Below are positions 10,961 through 23,661 of a stretch of 64,000 bases of DNA, piece after piece (the first letter of the stretch is position 1; each line of letters starts with the position of its first letter). Location of the stretch: the NCBI GenBank assembly GCA_951812925.1, contig OX638368.1:17051187-17115186 (forward strand), in the 5' to 3' direction. Below the pieces are notes generated by a model that ran no database searches, was not told the origin of the DNA, and worked only from the letters and a program-made list of their open reading frames with translations. A program made the position numbers and the translations under genes. This DNA is from Calliopum simillimum (taxonomy: Eukaryota > Arthropoda > Insecta > Diptera > Lauxaniidae).

Positions 10961-12480
10961 AAAGGCTCTTTCGTTAAAATGGCAATTATGTTTATCAAAA
11001 TTGATTCATCCAAAAAAAGTGGTGCAACATCTAAAGGTTAAAGTAGAAAGAAAAGAATGGGTGGTGGGGAATGATTACTAGTTTAAGTTTCAATTGTCAT
11101 TGCCAATACAGCATATCCATTCACCCACCCTCTTCGCTATTTGTTTTGACTTTATTGGATTAACTTGATTTAAAATTCCATACTATCGTTTTGTATGAGC
11201 GCCAACGTCCATCCCCCCCTGATGTCTTCATGAAATGGCAATAGCTAAAACAGTCAGTGTGCATTGAACTCTTATCCATAAGTTGGAAAAAAAAAATCTC
11301 CTGCAAAATCAACTGTTTGTTGAAGGATAAGCAGACTTTGAACTTGTGTAATGTCAAGGTTTTTTTTTTTTCTTATCGCCTTTCAAACTTTTCTATGAAC
11401 TACATAAATAAATTAATATACAATTAATTAAATATAGAAAGCTTAGATAATTCACAGAAGTTGTTCATAAATGAATATCTATGCTTTGAATTAATAATTC
11501 AACGCTCAGCTGGAAAACCCTGACTTTTATGAAAGCCGCAGCATTAATTTAATATAAAAAAAAAAACTGAGAAAATGCTTAAATTCGTCGTAATAAGAAT
11601 GAAAAGCAAATTGAAACTGAAAAATCAACAATAAAATGCATCGAACATTGTCGTACTACAAATGGCAGCTATGGAGTTGGTTGTCGTCATGGTTATAATA
11701 ATCTTGTGTGTGCCAAACCATTAATGTTACAATGCAAATGACGAGAAGATTGAGTTGACGTTGTTGTAGTAATGGTGATGGTGGTGGTACCATAATTCCA
11801 AGTCCAGAGTCCGTCGTCGTTGCGTTGAAATGCAAGCAGTAAATAACGCGAGCAAACAAGGAAACTACAGCAACAACAGAAAGAAAGAGTGTAAAAAAAG
11901 AGGTTGACTGATTTTAATGCCACATGGTCGGTTGATTCGTCGTTTTTTTTTTCCAAAGATTTGATTGAGATTGGGTTGGGTTCCAGTTAGAGTTGTCAGT
12001 TGGGTGATTAGTTGACGTCAAGCCTGTTATTATTGTTAAAATACTACTACTACTACTTGTGTTCTTACTTATCCAATAGATGTACGTACATATGATTATT
12101 CAAAAGTTTGTAACAAAGGCAGGCATTTATTATGTATCGAACGGGTGGTTGTCATCCAGTCTTGAGTTTTTATGAATGAGTTTTTCTCTTTTTGACAACA
12201 CTATTGTTTGAGAAAATTCTTATTTGAACATTTTCAAGCAACAGAACATTTGAACTTGTAATTCGAAGAATCTGCATAGTTGTATTTGTACAGAGCAAAT
12301 TGATAAAAAAACTTAGTAATTTTTACGGTTTTGTTCAGTAATTGACAAACTGTAATTTCTATAGAGTGCCCTTAAATATACAGTTAAATTTATTAAATTC
12401 ACTAGCGTGCATTTTACATATTTAACAAATTTTATCCATATGATTAGAACAGTTGCAGATATATGTCGTAATTTGTTTTA
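10961..12480. other. non-coding DNA, no gene seen
   Basis: AT-rich, with short GTT/GGT triplet runs near 11690-11820. No supported feature. Confidence 0.45.
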
Positions 12481-12695
12481 ACGGGTGTGGTACCACTTAT
12501 TTTTTAATGAGTGTGATTTGGCTTACTGCTCTTCACATATATGCCAAATTTCGTTCTTATGCGTCAAATAGTTTCTGAGATACGTCAAATTTTATACCCT
12601 AGAGGCGTGGCACCGCCCATTTTACTAATGTGTGTTATTTGGCTTAGTTCTCTTTGCATATGTGCCAAATTTCATTCTTATGCGTCAAACAGTTG
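12480..12695. repeat. second locus of the 125-bp tandem unit, about 1.7 copies
   Basis: Same motif order as 7680-8040: TGAGTGTGATTTGGCTTA, TGCCAAATTTCGTTCTTATG, TTTCTGAGATACGTCAAA, AGGCGTGGCACCGCCCATTT. It ends abruptly at AACAGTTGGGTTG. Confidence 0.7.
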
Positions 12696-12834
12696 GGTTG
12701 TCTATAAATTTTCCAGGTACCAGTATATTTACTGGTATATTATCTGGTAACTTTCTTTTTTAATATTGACATTTGCGAGCTAGAGTGAGTTACCTACCTT
12801 TTAGTCATTCCAACAATTTGCTCGTAGTTATTGC

Positions 12835-13255
12835 ACTTTATCATGTATTTACCCTTTTGCGATAATATATTCCTTTATCGAGAGGCAGCATTTGCAATCG
12901 AGAAAATTTTTTTAGAATGAAAATTCATTTTCCAGAAGGGATACTTTTTTATGTTCTCGCAAAAACTACATGCAGCCCTGGTATTTTCCATTTGATTTTG
13001 ACAGCCGAGGTTAAAAAAAGAATAAACAAAATATAAAAATCTAAATTTAATTAAAACCAATCAAAAAGCAAAATAAAATTACAAAATTGTAGACCAGTTC
13101 GGCCAAATATATCGAAAATTTTACACTTTGACAAGCTGACTGAGTAAACATAATCAAAAAAGGAAATTGACGCCTTAAAGCTACCGTGCTTCTAACTGAG
13201 ATTGCATAGCATTATGTTCAACACAAATCTTGGGCGGGTCTTTCTGGATAGATGT
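12835..13255. repeat. dispersed repeat, uninterrupted copy (partner at 43370-44790)
   Basis: Shares with 43370-43645 the words ATATATTCCTTT, GCATTTGCAATCG and GCAGCCCTGGTATTTTCCAT. It shares with 44690-44790 the words CTTCTGAGATTGCATAGCA-like and TGGGCG. In the partner these two parts are split by a 1-kb insertion. Confidence 0.65.
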
Positions 13256-13370
13256 TTTATCTACTCCAGGATGATTTAGTATTGTATTTACACCTAAAAT
13301 TTGATTATCCGTAACAATGCTATTCACATTGATAAATTTATGTAAAGTTTACTTTAGTGACACTTCATAT

Positions 13371-13902
13371 AGGGCGTATCGCATAAGGTTACGAAGCTCC
13401 TGGAAGGTGATAGAGGAGGCTTAGACTAACAAAAAATTGCACCTGGGAGGTCTAAAATGTACCCCTGAGGAGTTATAGGGTTAAAACTGATTTTCTGATT
13501 TGTTTTACAAAAAAATAAAAAATTTCTTGGATCATCCTAACGTTGTAGAGAAAAAATTATAAAAGGACATGTTAATAAGACCTTTTTCATGCTAAAATGG
13601 CCGCCAAAGTCAATAATTAGAAAAAAAAAAAATATCAACTTTAAAGGTCCAGAACTTTGCGAAATCCTTTTAAACCCTTTAAACCATATACCCTATCTGA
13701 AAACTCATACAATTAAGTAGCTAAAACTTTGCCATAGAAATGTTTTCTCTTAAACGTTAAGGTGATCCAAGAAATTTTTTTTTTGGTTAACAAGTCAGAA
13801 AATCAGTTTTAACCATATAACTTCCCAGGGGTACATTTTTTTGTTAGTCTAGGTCTCCTTTATCACCTCCCAGCAGCTTCGTAACCTTATGCGATACACC
13901 CT
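13371..13902. mobile_element. long inverted-repeat element, about 532 bp
   Basis: Ends AGGGCGTATCGCATAAGGTT and, inverted, AGGGTGTATCGCATAAGGTT. The arms stay similar for about 140 bp (TTAGACTAACAAAAAA, AACTGATTTTCTGA) around an AT-rich centre. No open frame and no clear target duplication. A foldback or MITE-type element. Confidence 0.65.
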
Positions 13903-16274
13903 GTGTATCTTTTTTAAACCAAGTTTATTTTATGATGGTTTTATTCCTTAGAAAGGATATGTTATCAAAAAGAGTCGCTCAGACTTATTTTCGGGTATAT
14001 AACCATCGGAAGATCCGAATATGGCTTTTAGGAAAACCGGTGTAAGTTGGAAACCCTTGAATGGATATCAAAAATATTGGTCTCATATGAAAGGTATTTT
14101 AATAAGCAATATAATTGTCGTACAAACGTTTTGAATTTGTCATTAATTTTTTATTCGCGCTGCGAAATCCTTGTTAAAAAATTGGAGAATAAATTCTTGC
14201 AACAAATGTCAAAATATTCCCTCCCAAGTTATTGCCGAAATTTTTTTTTTACCTGGAGTCTAAGAAAAAATACTCGAGAAATTTTATTCATGATAACTTT
14301 TACTTACTCTGCTACCATGATTCACTGATGTTTGTGTGTCTTGTAGTCTTTATTCATAGGAATATTCACATAAACCAATTAAGAACTATTAGGGTAATCT
14401 AAAAAATTGAGTAATTTAAGAAATTATATGCTTGTAAAAATTTAGACGTAATATGAATGCTCTTTCTCGGCAGAGGTATTGATTAATAGTTCAGTGTCTT
14501 GAGAATTAACTTGATACGGGATTAACTTCCGACTGAACATTACTTTTATCAATCTTTTTCCTCCCTTCCACATCAATTATCGGAACCTCATCTTGTGAAT
14601 ATATATATACCATAAAACAAAAGCCATAAATATTAAGTTCATTGGGACTAATTTTCTCCTGTGGTTTCTAGAGCGCATAGTAATGAATCCCGAACTCAAA
14701 ACAAGCTTAATATCATTTAATTTTGTTTAATACCATTGCTACACTCCAAAAGGGATGCAGAGCAGTTTGAGTCCTTTTAAAACCCTCTTTTTTTTCTATA
14801 TTTCCTCACTTGGCTTTCTATAATTTTGTCATTCATCTTATCCTACTCATCATTTTGTGTGCTGCGACCCTTATTCACTAACTTTATTTTTAATGTTTTT
14901 TTTTTTTACAATTCCAACATGATTCGACTGACTTGACTGTTGGCAGTCATGATGACTCTTGACTGTTATGTTACCAACTGTCTGTCTAACTGTCCGTCTA
15001 TTCTTTGACTACTTTATTGTGTGTCGTACTCATCATCATCTTGACTTTCAAATGAAACGTTTGTCATGAATAGTTTTTTTTTCTATATTTTTTCGAATGC
15101 TGATTTAACGATATTTTTAAGCAACCTCCATCACAATTTTTAAGTATTCAATTGACTCTTAGCTTCTACTTTATACTGCTGCATGCTTCTTCATATTTCA
15201 ACTCTTGTGGCACTTGAAATAGTCAAAAATAAAGGAACACAAAAAAAAAAAAAAAAAAAAAAATTTAGCTCAGTAAATAATGTATGCATACATGGGACAT
15301 TCTTTCTCAAACCTAATACATATCTGGATGGATCCAATAATGCGGTCTTTCTCTATAAAAAATATTTTTATTTGAAAATTGATTTCAAACTTCTGATTTG
15401 TATTACATTTGAAAAGATTTTGAAATATTTTATGGTTCGTGTGCCGTTGAGTTAGTATGCCCCATATTTTATATTTTTTTGCATGCATTATTGATTATAT
15501 TTGCTGGCAGCATTGTATTTTTTACTTGAAGGAGTTGTTGTTGTTTTATGGTCATATTTTAATGGTTTTCTTCTCTTCACAAATACTTAGCTTTTGGATA
15601 TGCTGCTGGAATCAGCTGTATTGTACTTTAAATTATTTATCCATCTGTTCGGCATACAAAAATGTATACATTTTGTGGTGTTGAGCTTCAATGAATGAAG
15701 AAGGTTTTGTTTGTTTTATCACCTTTTTTTCTTTTGTTTACTTTATACCGACCTTTAGCATAATTGGCACTTGTGAGTTTAACCTTTTTATTTACAATTT
15801 TTAAAATTTTGTAGATTAAGTTTTAATTTTGCTACACAGTTAAATTATACATAGTTTACAGTACAATAAAATGGGGTTGCCTTGAAAGTTTTCCGGGATT
15901 TTTGCAAATGAGTTATTTTATAGATTTCGACGTGCTCTTTCAGAATTTCAACTTTGCCAGCTCGAGTCGTGTTCGCTCGCGCCGCCATATTTGAAAAATG
16001 GCGTCCAAAATCAGATTTTTACAAATATCTCTTTAACGGTTACTTTTAGAGAAAAATATTGTGGCATACTAATGTAGCTTAAAAAGTTTTCTATAAAAAT
16101 TACCTTCGTACTACTTATAACTCAGGAGATATCCTACTTCAAAATTTGAAAAAATTAGTAAATTGTGCATGCCGCACAGCGAATGTGTAGAGCTTTAAGT
16201 TACGATAACTCATGAACGGTGAGTCACACGTTTTTTTTTTTTTTTTTTTGAATCAAACAAAATACATTATAAAG
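13903..16274. other. non-coding DNA, no gene seen
   Basis: AT-rich with an A-run at 15241-15262. The part at 15880-16240 shares wording (AAATATCTC, ATAACTCAGGAGATATC) with the foldback arms at 19659-21342 and may be a distant relative. Confidence 0.4.
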
Positions 16275-16850
16275 CAGAGGTGTGCACACAAGTAACGTAA
16301 GGGAGCTAAAATATTTAATCGGCTGATTAAAAGAGCTAGCTCACAAAATTTGCAAAATGTAAGTCCTCAAGCATTCTTCGAAAAAAATGAAAACATAAAA
16401 ATTTCAAATTCGAGGGATGCAATGACAACAACAAATCAATGATAAAATAATAATTCCCATTGCTCGACGATCGCAACGAAAAAGGCTTCAACTCACTTGA
16501 CCTTCAAGCTGCATGAAATTGTTGTTGCGGTCGCTCGCATTGAATTTTATTTTTTGAAGTTCGTAGAAAAGTAGCGTATGCAATTGTTGTTCCAAATTTT
16601 ATTGTTGTTGTTTCCTGATATTCATTTTTTGGTTTGCTTCAAAACTAGAATAGGACTGACACTTGCGAACAAGTAGCGTGTTATATACGACAGGATATTT
16701 GTACTTTTTGTTGTTGTTGGCTTGTATTTAGAAAAACTTAACATTTGAAAAAATCAAAAACTCAAGCTTTACGTTTATGACGTAAGGCTTCAAAATCAAG
16801 TTTATATGGGAGCAAGATGAAAAAATTTTTGCTCCAGGTGCACACCTCTG
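16275..16850. mobile_element. non-autonomous hAT-type element, 576 bp, 8-bp TSD
   Basis: Inverted ends CAGAGGTGTGCAC fit the CAGNGNTG pattern of hAT transposons. An exact 8-bp duplication TTATAAAG flanks both sides (16267-16274 and 16851-16858), the hAT hallmark. The interior has no transposase frame, so it would need a partner element for movement. Confidence 0.85.
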
Positions 16851-17099
16851 TTATAAAGTAACATTATTGCATAAGATTCTAAAATTAGTCGCACTTTAAA
16901 ATTCTGCCTGCTTCGCTGAATTCTGACTTTCTTTGAATAGGCACGAAAACTACTTCTATTTTTGTCACGTTCGTTTTGTGTCGTTTTTTGCCTGTATCCT
17001 GGAACCAGGACTTCGCCTGCTATTAAAGTTGGCACTAATTAAAGTGCTATCTAGGAGCTATAATGTAAAGTAAAAACTAAAATAAAATATGTTTTACTT

Positions 17100-17540
17100 C
17101 CACTTTTTTTTTTGCACTTCAAATATGTACGACGGTAACGTTCGTCACCGGGGAAATGCCCATATACTACCGCATTTGCATAGAAAAAGTGCTGTTTTAC
17201 AAAAACAATGTTTGTGCACACGTTTGTAGTCACCATGAAGAAACCCATAAATTAGGCTACGAACTGCTACCCCATCCAGCCTTTTCTCCAGATTTAGCCC
17301 ACTGCGACTATTTTCTATTTCCAAACCTAAAATAGTGGCTGGTTGTTAAGAGACTTAAGTACGTCAAAATAAGAGGTCGTTACTGTAACAAACGTCTATT
17401 TTGAAAACCTTTTATTTGGAGGAACAAAAAATTGGAAAAACGCTGAACTAAATGTATCGAACCAAAAAGAAGACTATGTGAGAAATAAAACACTTTGTGC
17501 CGAAAAAAATGTGTCTAATTCAAAAAGTCTCGACTTTATC
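17100..17540 (+). pseudogene. mariner (DD34D) transposase relic, C-terminal part
   Basis: Around 17250-17332 the plus strand reads LGYELLPHPAFSPDLA then DYFLFPNLK, the mariner catalytic signature. Fragments downstream in a shifted frame (VTVTNVYFENL, NWKN, EDYVRNKT) resemble the mariner C-terminus. Upstream, KKVLFYKNN stands where KVLFHQDN is usual, so one catalytic Asp is gone. Several stops and shifts; ends not found. Confidence 0.7.
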
Positions 17541-17561
17541 AAACAGCCCTCGTATTCTAGA

Positions 17562-17696
17562 CATTTTTTTATTTTTTTTTTTTTAATTTTTCTTTTTAGT
17601 TTTTATTTATTTTTTTTTAGTTTATTTTTTTTTTATTGTTTTTTATTTTATTTTTTATTTTTTTTATTTTTATTATTTTTATTATTTTTTTTTTTT
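17562..17696. repeat. poly-T-rich tract
   Basis: T runs broken by single A or G bases over about 135 bp, giving a Phe-rich spurious frame. Confidence 0.8.
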
Positions 17697-17699
17697 GGA

Positions 17700-19290
17700 A
17701 AATGTGAATGTAATTCAATTCATTATTTGACTAAGCACCCTTAAGTCGGATCTATTGGGTTTGTAAATTTTTTTTGTGTTATTTATAATTTCTAGTTAAA
17801 ATATCTGTTATGAGCATTTTCTTGATACAATGGGGTTTTTACCGTCGTTGTAAGTACATACAATCAGTGTTTTGGTTTTTTTTCTTTTTTCGACTCTAAA
17901 CACCACGTTAATTTTTTGCTTATTCCCTCGTTATTCGTCTTATCTAAAAAATTTTATATATAAATTTTGTTTTTTGATTGTCGGCGTGGTCGTTTTTCGT
18001 CATTTCACATTTGCTTTTGCTTTATTTTTATTGAATTTTTATTTCATTTCTCAGTTAGACGACGACTACGTTCTCCTTGTTGTATTTTTACATTCTTTAC
18101 GTAAAGACACCACTTGTGTATTCGTTAGATATTCTGTTTATTTGTTCATTCGCAGTTGTTCGTACGTTCGCTTCTTTCTTTGGGTTCCTTTATATTTTTT
18201 TCTCATATTTTCTTAACACTGCTGCTCATTCGTTTGCTAGTCTTTTTTTTTCTCGGTTTTTTTTTTTTTTCTTTTTCTTAAATCGTTTGAGTTGTTTTCG
18301 TTATTCCAAGTTGTTTCTAGTTTTTTATTATTATTCTAACCCTCAATCTCTAGCACGATTTCTCTTTTATTCTTGGGTTTTTTTTTTCTGTTTCCCATAT
18401 TTGTAATTATACTTCATCTATTCCTTTGTTTTCCAAGTTTTTGTGTGGGTTTTTCTAACAATTTTTTGAAGTTAACGTAGATTGGATTTTGTTGTAAATT
18501 TTTTATTTTTAACGTTTTTTTGTCTTTCTTCCTTTTTAGATTCCACAGTACACATTTGAAAAATTAGATGACTCCAATATATTTGAACTAATTGCAGGTT
18601 CTACATGCTCCCGCATTATTCATTCCATACCAACTTATAAATTGCTCGCTATCATTTTTATTTTCTTTTTGACATTCACATTCTCTTTCGTTTTCCTTTA
18701 ACAATTATTATTATTGTCTGTACAATTAAATTGCCGGTCGGCACGCAATTTCGTTGGCACTAACACTTTACACAAAATTGTTATTTTTATTTTTTTGAAA
18801 TATTTTTCACTTCTTTTAATCCCCCATAAAAATTATGAGGGATTTAATCTATCTTCTACTTTGCTTAAAGAAATAACTACCTCAATTTCAACTTTGTTCT
18901 TTCATAAAGAATTGACCGACAGCAATTTTTTTTTTTTGAATTTAGGATCCAATAACTTGTAGAAAGAATCAAAATGATCAAATGAATAGTCTCCATGAAT
19001 TTTCTGATTTTTGGATATCCTTCACTAATAAATTTTTTTCAGGCTTCTTAGTCTATAGCGTCCTTAACTACCTAGTGAATTCTACTTATAGGCCTTACGG
19101 AAAACTTCTTTGGGTGGTTTTTCGAGAGTGTTTCCTATCCACCTTTATCTCGATCGTTTCGAATTTTTGGAAAAATCGTGTTAAAAAGCAAGAATCGATC
19201 GAACTTAGCCTTTTTTTTTATCAAGGAAAAATAAATAAACTTTTTGAATTAAAAATGCATACTTTCATTTTGTAGGAAAAAACCGAATAG
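17700..19290. other. T-rich non-coding DNA, no gene seen
   Basis: Many poly-T runs. The Phe/Leu-rich frames at 17872-18406 are compositional. Confidence 0.45.
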
Positions 19291-19294
19291 TGAT

Positions 19295-19386
19295 GAGCAA
19301 ACCAAGACCAAGACGGCTAGTATCTTGGTCTTGGTTTTGATATTGAGTCTTAATCTTGGTCTTGTGCATTAAGTCTTGGTCTTGAC
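19295..19386. repeat. CTTGGT / ACCAAG short-repeat patch
   Basis: AAGACCAAGA is followed by repeated TCTTGGTCTTG words with spacers; a small imperfect minisatellite with self-complementary halves. Confidence 0.6.
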
Positions 19387-19658
19387 AAAATTTCCAAACC
19401 TTATTTTCCAAAGCATTATTAATAAAGTCACTCTTACAAGTCTCGTCATAACTCGATGGGTTCAGCTAATTGCATACTTTTGGTGTTCAAAGGCATTTTT
19501 TACAATATAATTTTTGTGAAGTCAACGCAAGAACTGTTTCTTATTGCATACTCTTCTGAGTGACTTGTACAGGAAAATGTCATCGAGATTTCACTTATGA
19601 TTTTGTCACAAGCACGTCAGCATTTGTTTTTATTTAGATTTATTTATTAAATATATTA

Positions 19659-21342
19659 AGGGGATTCCTTTAATAGCCCAGGAAAATAAGACGAAAAAAG
19701 AGCTTCTGTGCGAAAAAATTCCCAGTGGAAATTTTTCATCTGAATTGTCTTTATTTATGAATGATACACAAACTGTGAAAAGTCCATTACAAAGTCGTGT
19801 GCGCATAAAAAGTTATTCGGGCTCAAAGGTCGCTAAGATCAGTTTTTTGCAAATATCTCGCTAATGCTAACTTTTACAGAAAAGTGTTGGTCTCCAATTT
19901 TGTAGCACAGGAAATTTCCTACAAAAGTACGTTAAAAGTATTTGCGTACGACTTCTAGTTTAGGAGATCACCCAATTTAAAAAGTTGTTAAAAGTTATGA
20001 TATGAAATACTACCTATGAGTTCATATTAAAATATCTTACTTTTTAAATTGCCATAACTCTTCAATGAGAAGTTGTACAAACAAAATTAAAATGCCGTTT
20101 GAAACAAAATTAAAATGCCGTTTGAAAGATAATTTAATTTTCTATATACCATACAAAATTTTTTTTTCGTACGGCTCATGACCTTAAAAATATTCTTGAA
20201 TAACCGTTATGGCTTCGAAATTACTGGTTTTTTAAGGATATCTGCGAATTGGTAAGTACTACGATAAAAAGTAATTGGACCAAATTTGTAGAAAATTACA
20301 AGCGATATGTGTACACATAGAAGTAACCGTTTAGAAGATATTCCAAAAAAACCCTTAAAATGCCAAAAAACCGGTTTCTATTGAATATCTTCTATACGGT
20401 TACTTCTATGTGTACACATATCGCTTAGTTTTTGTAGGTCTTGTAATTCTCTACAAATTTGGTCCAATTAAAAAACCAGTAATTTCGAAGCCTTAACGGT
20501 TATTCAAGAATATTTTTAAGGTCATGAGCCGTACGAAAAAAAAATTTTGTATGGTATATAGAAAATTAAATTATCTTTCAAACGGCATTTTAATTTTGTT
20601 TGTACAATTTCTCATTGAAGAGTTATGTCAATTTAAAAAGTAAGATATTTTAATATGAACTCATAGGTAGTATTTCATATCATAACTTTTAACAACTTTT
20701 TAAATTGGGTGATCTCCTAAACTGAAGTCGTACGCAAATACTTTTAACGTACTTTGTAGGAAATTTCCTGTGCTACAAAATTGGAGACCAACACTTTTCT
20801 GTAAAAGTTAGCATTAGCGAGATATTTGGAAAAAACTGATTTTAGCGACCTTTGAGCCCGAATAACTTTTTATGCGCACACGACTTTGCAATGGACTTTT
20901 CACAGTTTGTGTATCATTCATAAATAAAGACAATTCAGGTGAAAAATTTCCACTGGGAATTTTTTCGCAGAAAATGTCTTATTTTCCTAGGCTATAAACT
21001 CGTAAAAGCCTCGAAAAGCACGTAAACCTCGAAAACTTTCGAGCCTCGTAAACAAAATTTAAAAATTTGTATGAAAAAAAAGTTTACCAGGCCTCGAAAA
21101 CTTACGAGGCAAATTCGATTCGTAAATAGCCTCGAAAAAGTATGAGAGCGATTGTTGTCAAATAAATGTATTGGAAAAATATTTTTTGTTTTGAAAATTG
21201 AATTTAAATTGAATATTTTTCAAATTATATGACAGCTGATACGTTGCTTACACGTTTTTAGAAATGTGTGTTCCTGAAAACAAGCTCGTAAACTTTCGAG
21301 TTTTTCATGGTTTACGAGTTTACGAGTTTCAAGGTATCCCCT
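19659..21342. mobile_element. 1.68-kb foldback element with about 600-bp inverted arms
   Basis: Outer ends AGGGGATTCCTT and, inverted, AGGGGATACCTT, each next to TA (19657-19658 and 21343-21344). Inside, 19674-20347 is mirrored by about 20383-20995 with long near-identical blocks such as GACCAACACTTTTCTGTAAA and TATGCGCACACGACTTTG. About 35 bp separates the arms. The right flank (21000-21330) adds CCTCGAAAA / ACTCGTAAA repeats absent on the left. No transposase. Confidence 0.8.
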
Positions 21343-21463
21343 TATTATAATTTACATTAATTAAATAAACAATCTGATAAAACATGACACTAACAACTCA
21401 GGCATTCGGTTCTAAATAAAAATACTTAGTACATAAGTATAAACATATGAAGATAACTAAGTA

Positions 21464-22315
21464 GGGTAAGCGAGGGAAATATGGACTACGCGGGTAATAT
21501 GGACCACACGGTTATTTCCCACTGCATACATAGGATTGACCGTTATTCATGTTCAAACTTAACGCTAATACCTAAAGCTTATAATGGGGCGATTTTAGCG
21601 TTCGGTGATGTCGCATGTTTCTGTAAAGTTGATTTTTCTAAAAAAAAGATCAGTGATAATTTTTTTCTATTGAGTATATTGCATTATTTCACTTTAAAGA
21701 CATCGCGTTTTTAAATGAATGGTTAATTATATAAAGTCAGTGAATACTATTTATAATTTATTAGCACAAATAAGTTCATTAACCAAAAGAGTTTTTGATA
21801 AAAAAACCATTTATTTCACCAACACGTGCTGTGGGTAATATAGACCACCAAAGAAAAAAGCCTCAAAGAAAAATGTATTCATCATCTTTTTCAGATGGGG
21901 AATCTAGTTGCAGTTTTCATGACGAGTCTGATGGTCATTATATGTAATTCGTTTACTACAAAGGAAAAAAATTATAAAAAATGCATATAATGTAATACCC
22001 TTTACTCAGAAGATCGCCGTGGCGAATTTTGGGTTGAATGTGTAATCTGACGTTCTTGGAGTCATGAAAAATTTGGCGTATGTGGAAGTGACATTTTATA
22101 TGCAACTTCTGTACCAAATGGACTATATGGTCCATATTACACTACACTTTTTTTTAATCTTCATTTTGAGTATTTTCAGTTTTTTAATTTTTTTTCTTCA
22201 TCCTGATGAAATTGTTTCCTTTACTGAATGACATAAAATTAATTGTTTTGTTTTATGTATTTTGGGTTTTATTTAAAAAAGAAAGACGGGTGGTCCATAT
22301 TTCCCTCCCTTACCC
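21464..22315. mobile_element. TA-flanked inverted-repeat element, 852 bp, pogo/Tc1-like ends
   Basis: Ends GGGTAAGCGAGGGAAATATG and, inverted, GGGTAAGGGAGGGAAATATG, followed by GAC.AC, with TA on both sides. ATGGACCAC words recur inside. A 77-codon frame (21481-21714) resembles no transposase I know. The superfamily is a guess from the TA target. Confidence 0.65.
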
Positions 22316-23295
22316 TACTACTAAATATGTCATTGTATCAAAGCTTAATATTTTTGTGGAAATAACGCTTAGCAAGATATTTGCAAAAAACTAATTTTCT
22401 CGACCTTTAGCACCCGATATATAACGAAAGCACCACTTCTCAAGATTTGAGTGTAACAAAAGTTCATATCTTCTATTGGAAGAACACTCAAAAAAATTCA
22501 GATTTGATAAGTAGGTCAGCCAGCCGCTGGCAATGATTCTATTAGATAATGCATTTTTAATGTTTTCATCGTGATGTGCGGCAATTTTCAGGTCATCGAA
22601 ATAAACCGCATCGAACTTAAAAATACGACAGAAATCTATTGAAAATATAAAATTCTGACACTATAATAATTCTATTTAAAGCCTTTTCTTAAAATGGTTA
22701 GTTTGGATAGTATTTGTTATTAAATTAACAGTTATAAAATATGTATATCTTCTTAATTAAAATTAATCACATGTTTTCGGAGGACACGAAATTTTTTATT
22801 TATTTATTTCAATTCGCTTGAGCAAAAATAACAATCGGCTTTATCCATGACTTTTACTCGTTGATGGCGACATGTAACAGACAATGTCATGCAGCCGTAC
22901 ACTTGTTATCGACTTTTAACAGATAATATCACCGATTCGGAATATTTCAGAAGTTCAGAGACATTCAAACTACATTGTCCGACATAGAATAATAGCTACC
23001 TGACATCCCCATTATGAGTCATCCATGACAATATCGTAATGGATAATTTCGCTCAAAAACGCCACCGGTGTTTTTCGTCTTAACATTATTATGAAAAAGT
23101 AATTTCACACATGCAAGATTATTGTCAAAATAAAAATAAAACAAAGCTAGAATTAAAGTAAACAGTGTAGAAATTTGAGTGACTTAAAAAACACAACAAT
23201 CATTTTTTTAAAAAAAAGTGGAATAAATGCGAATAATGTTATTTGACTAACAATAAACCACTATTTCAACTAGCAGATATAATAAAGACATATAA
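22316..23295. other. non-coding DNA, no gene seen
   Basis: 22320-22450 is a short fragment resembling a foldback arm (AAGATATTTGCAAAAAAC, CGACCTTTAGC). The rest is AT-rich. Confidence 0.4.
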
Positions 23296-23661
23296 GGTCT
23301 GTTCCAGAATCCATGCGATTTCAATTACTTTTCGTTTCGAAAGCTTTTCGATGAAAACAGTGAGTCGTCCGATAAAAAGTATAAGAAAATTTTTTGTGGA
23401 GAATTGCACGTTGTATAAATAATATGAATTTGTGTTTACGGAAAAACTACCGTTTAGGAAATATTCTTAAAAAAACGCAAAAACGTTGAAAATACGCGTT
23501 TTTTTATCAAATACCTTTTAAACGGTCAGTTTTTGGTTCTCACGAATGATCATTATTTGTAGAGTATAACATTTCCAATAAAATGGATTCACATACGTTT
23601 TCATCAAAAAGGTTTTGAAACGAAAAGTTGTTGAAACCGCATGGATTCCGGAACAAGCCCG
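23296..23661. mobile_element. inverted-repeat MITE, about 365 bp
   Basis: Left GTTCCAGAATCCATGCG with TTTCAA; right, inverted, GTTCCGGAATCCATGCGG with TTTCAA and CTTTTCGTTTC. Similarity covers about 50 bp at each end. No clear target duplication. Confidence 0.65.
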
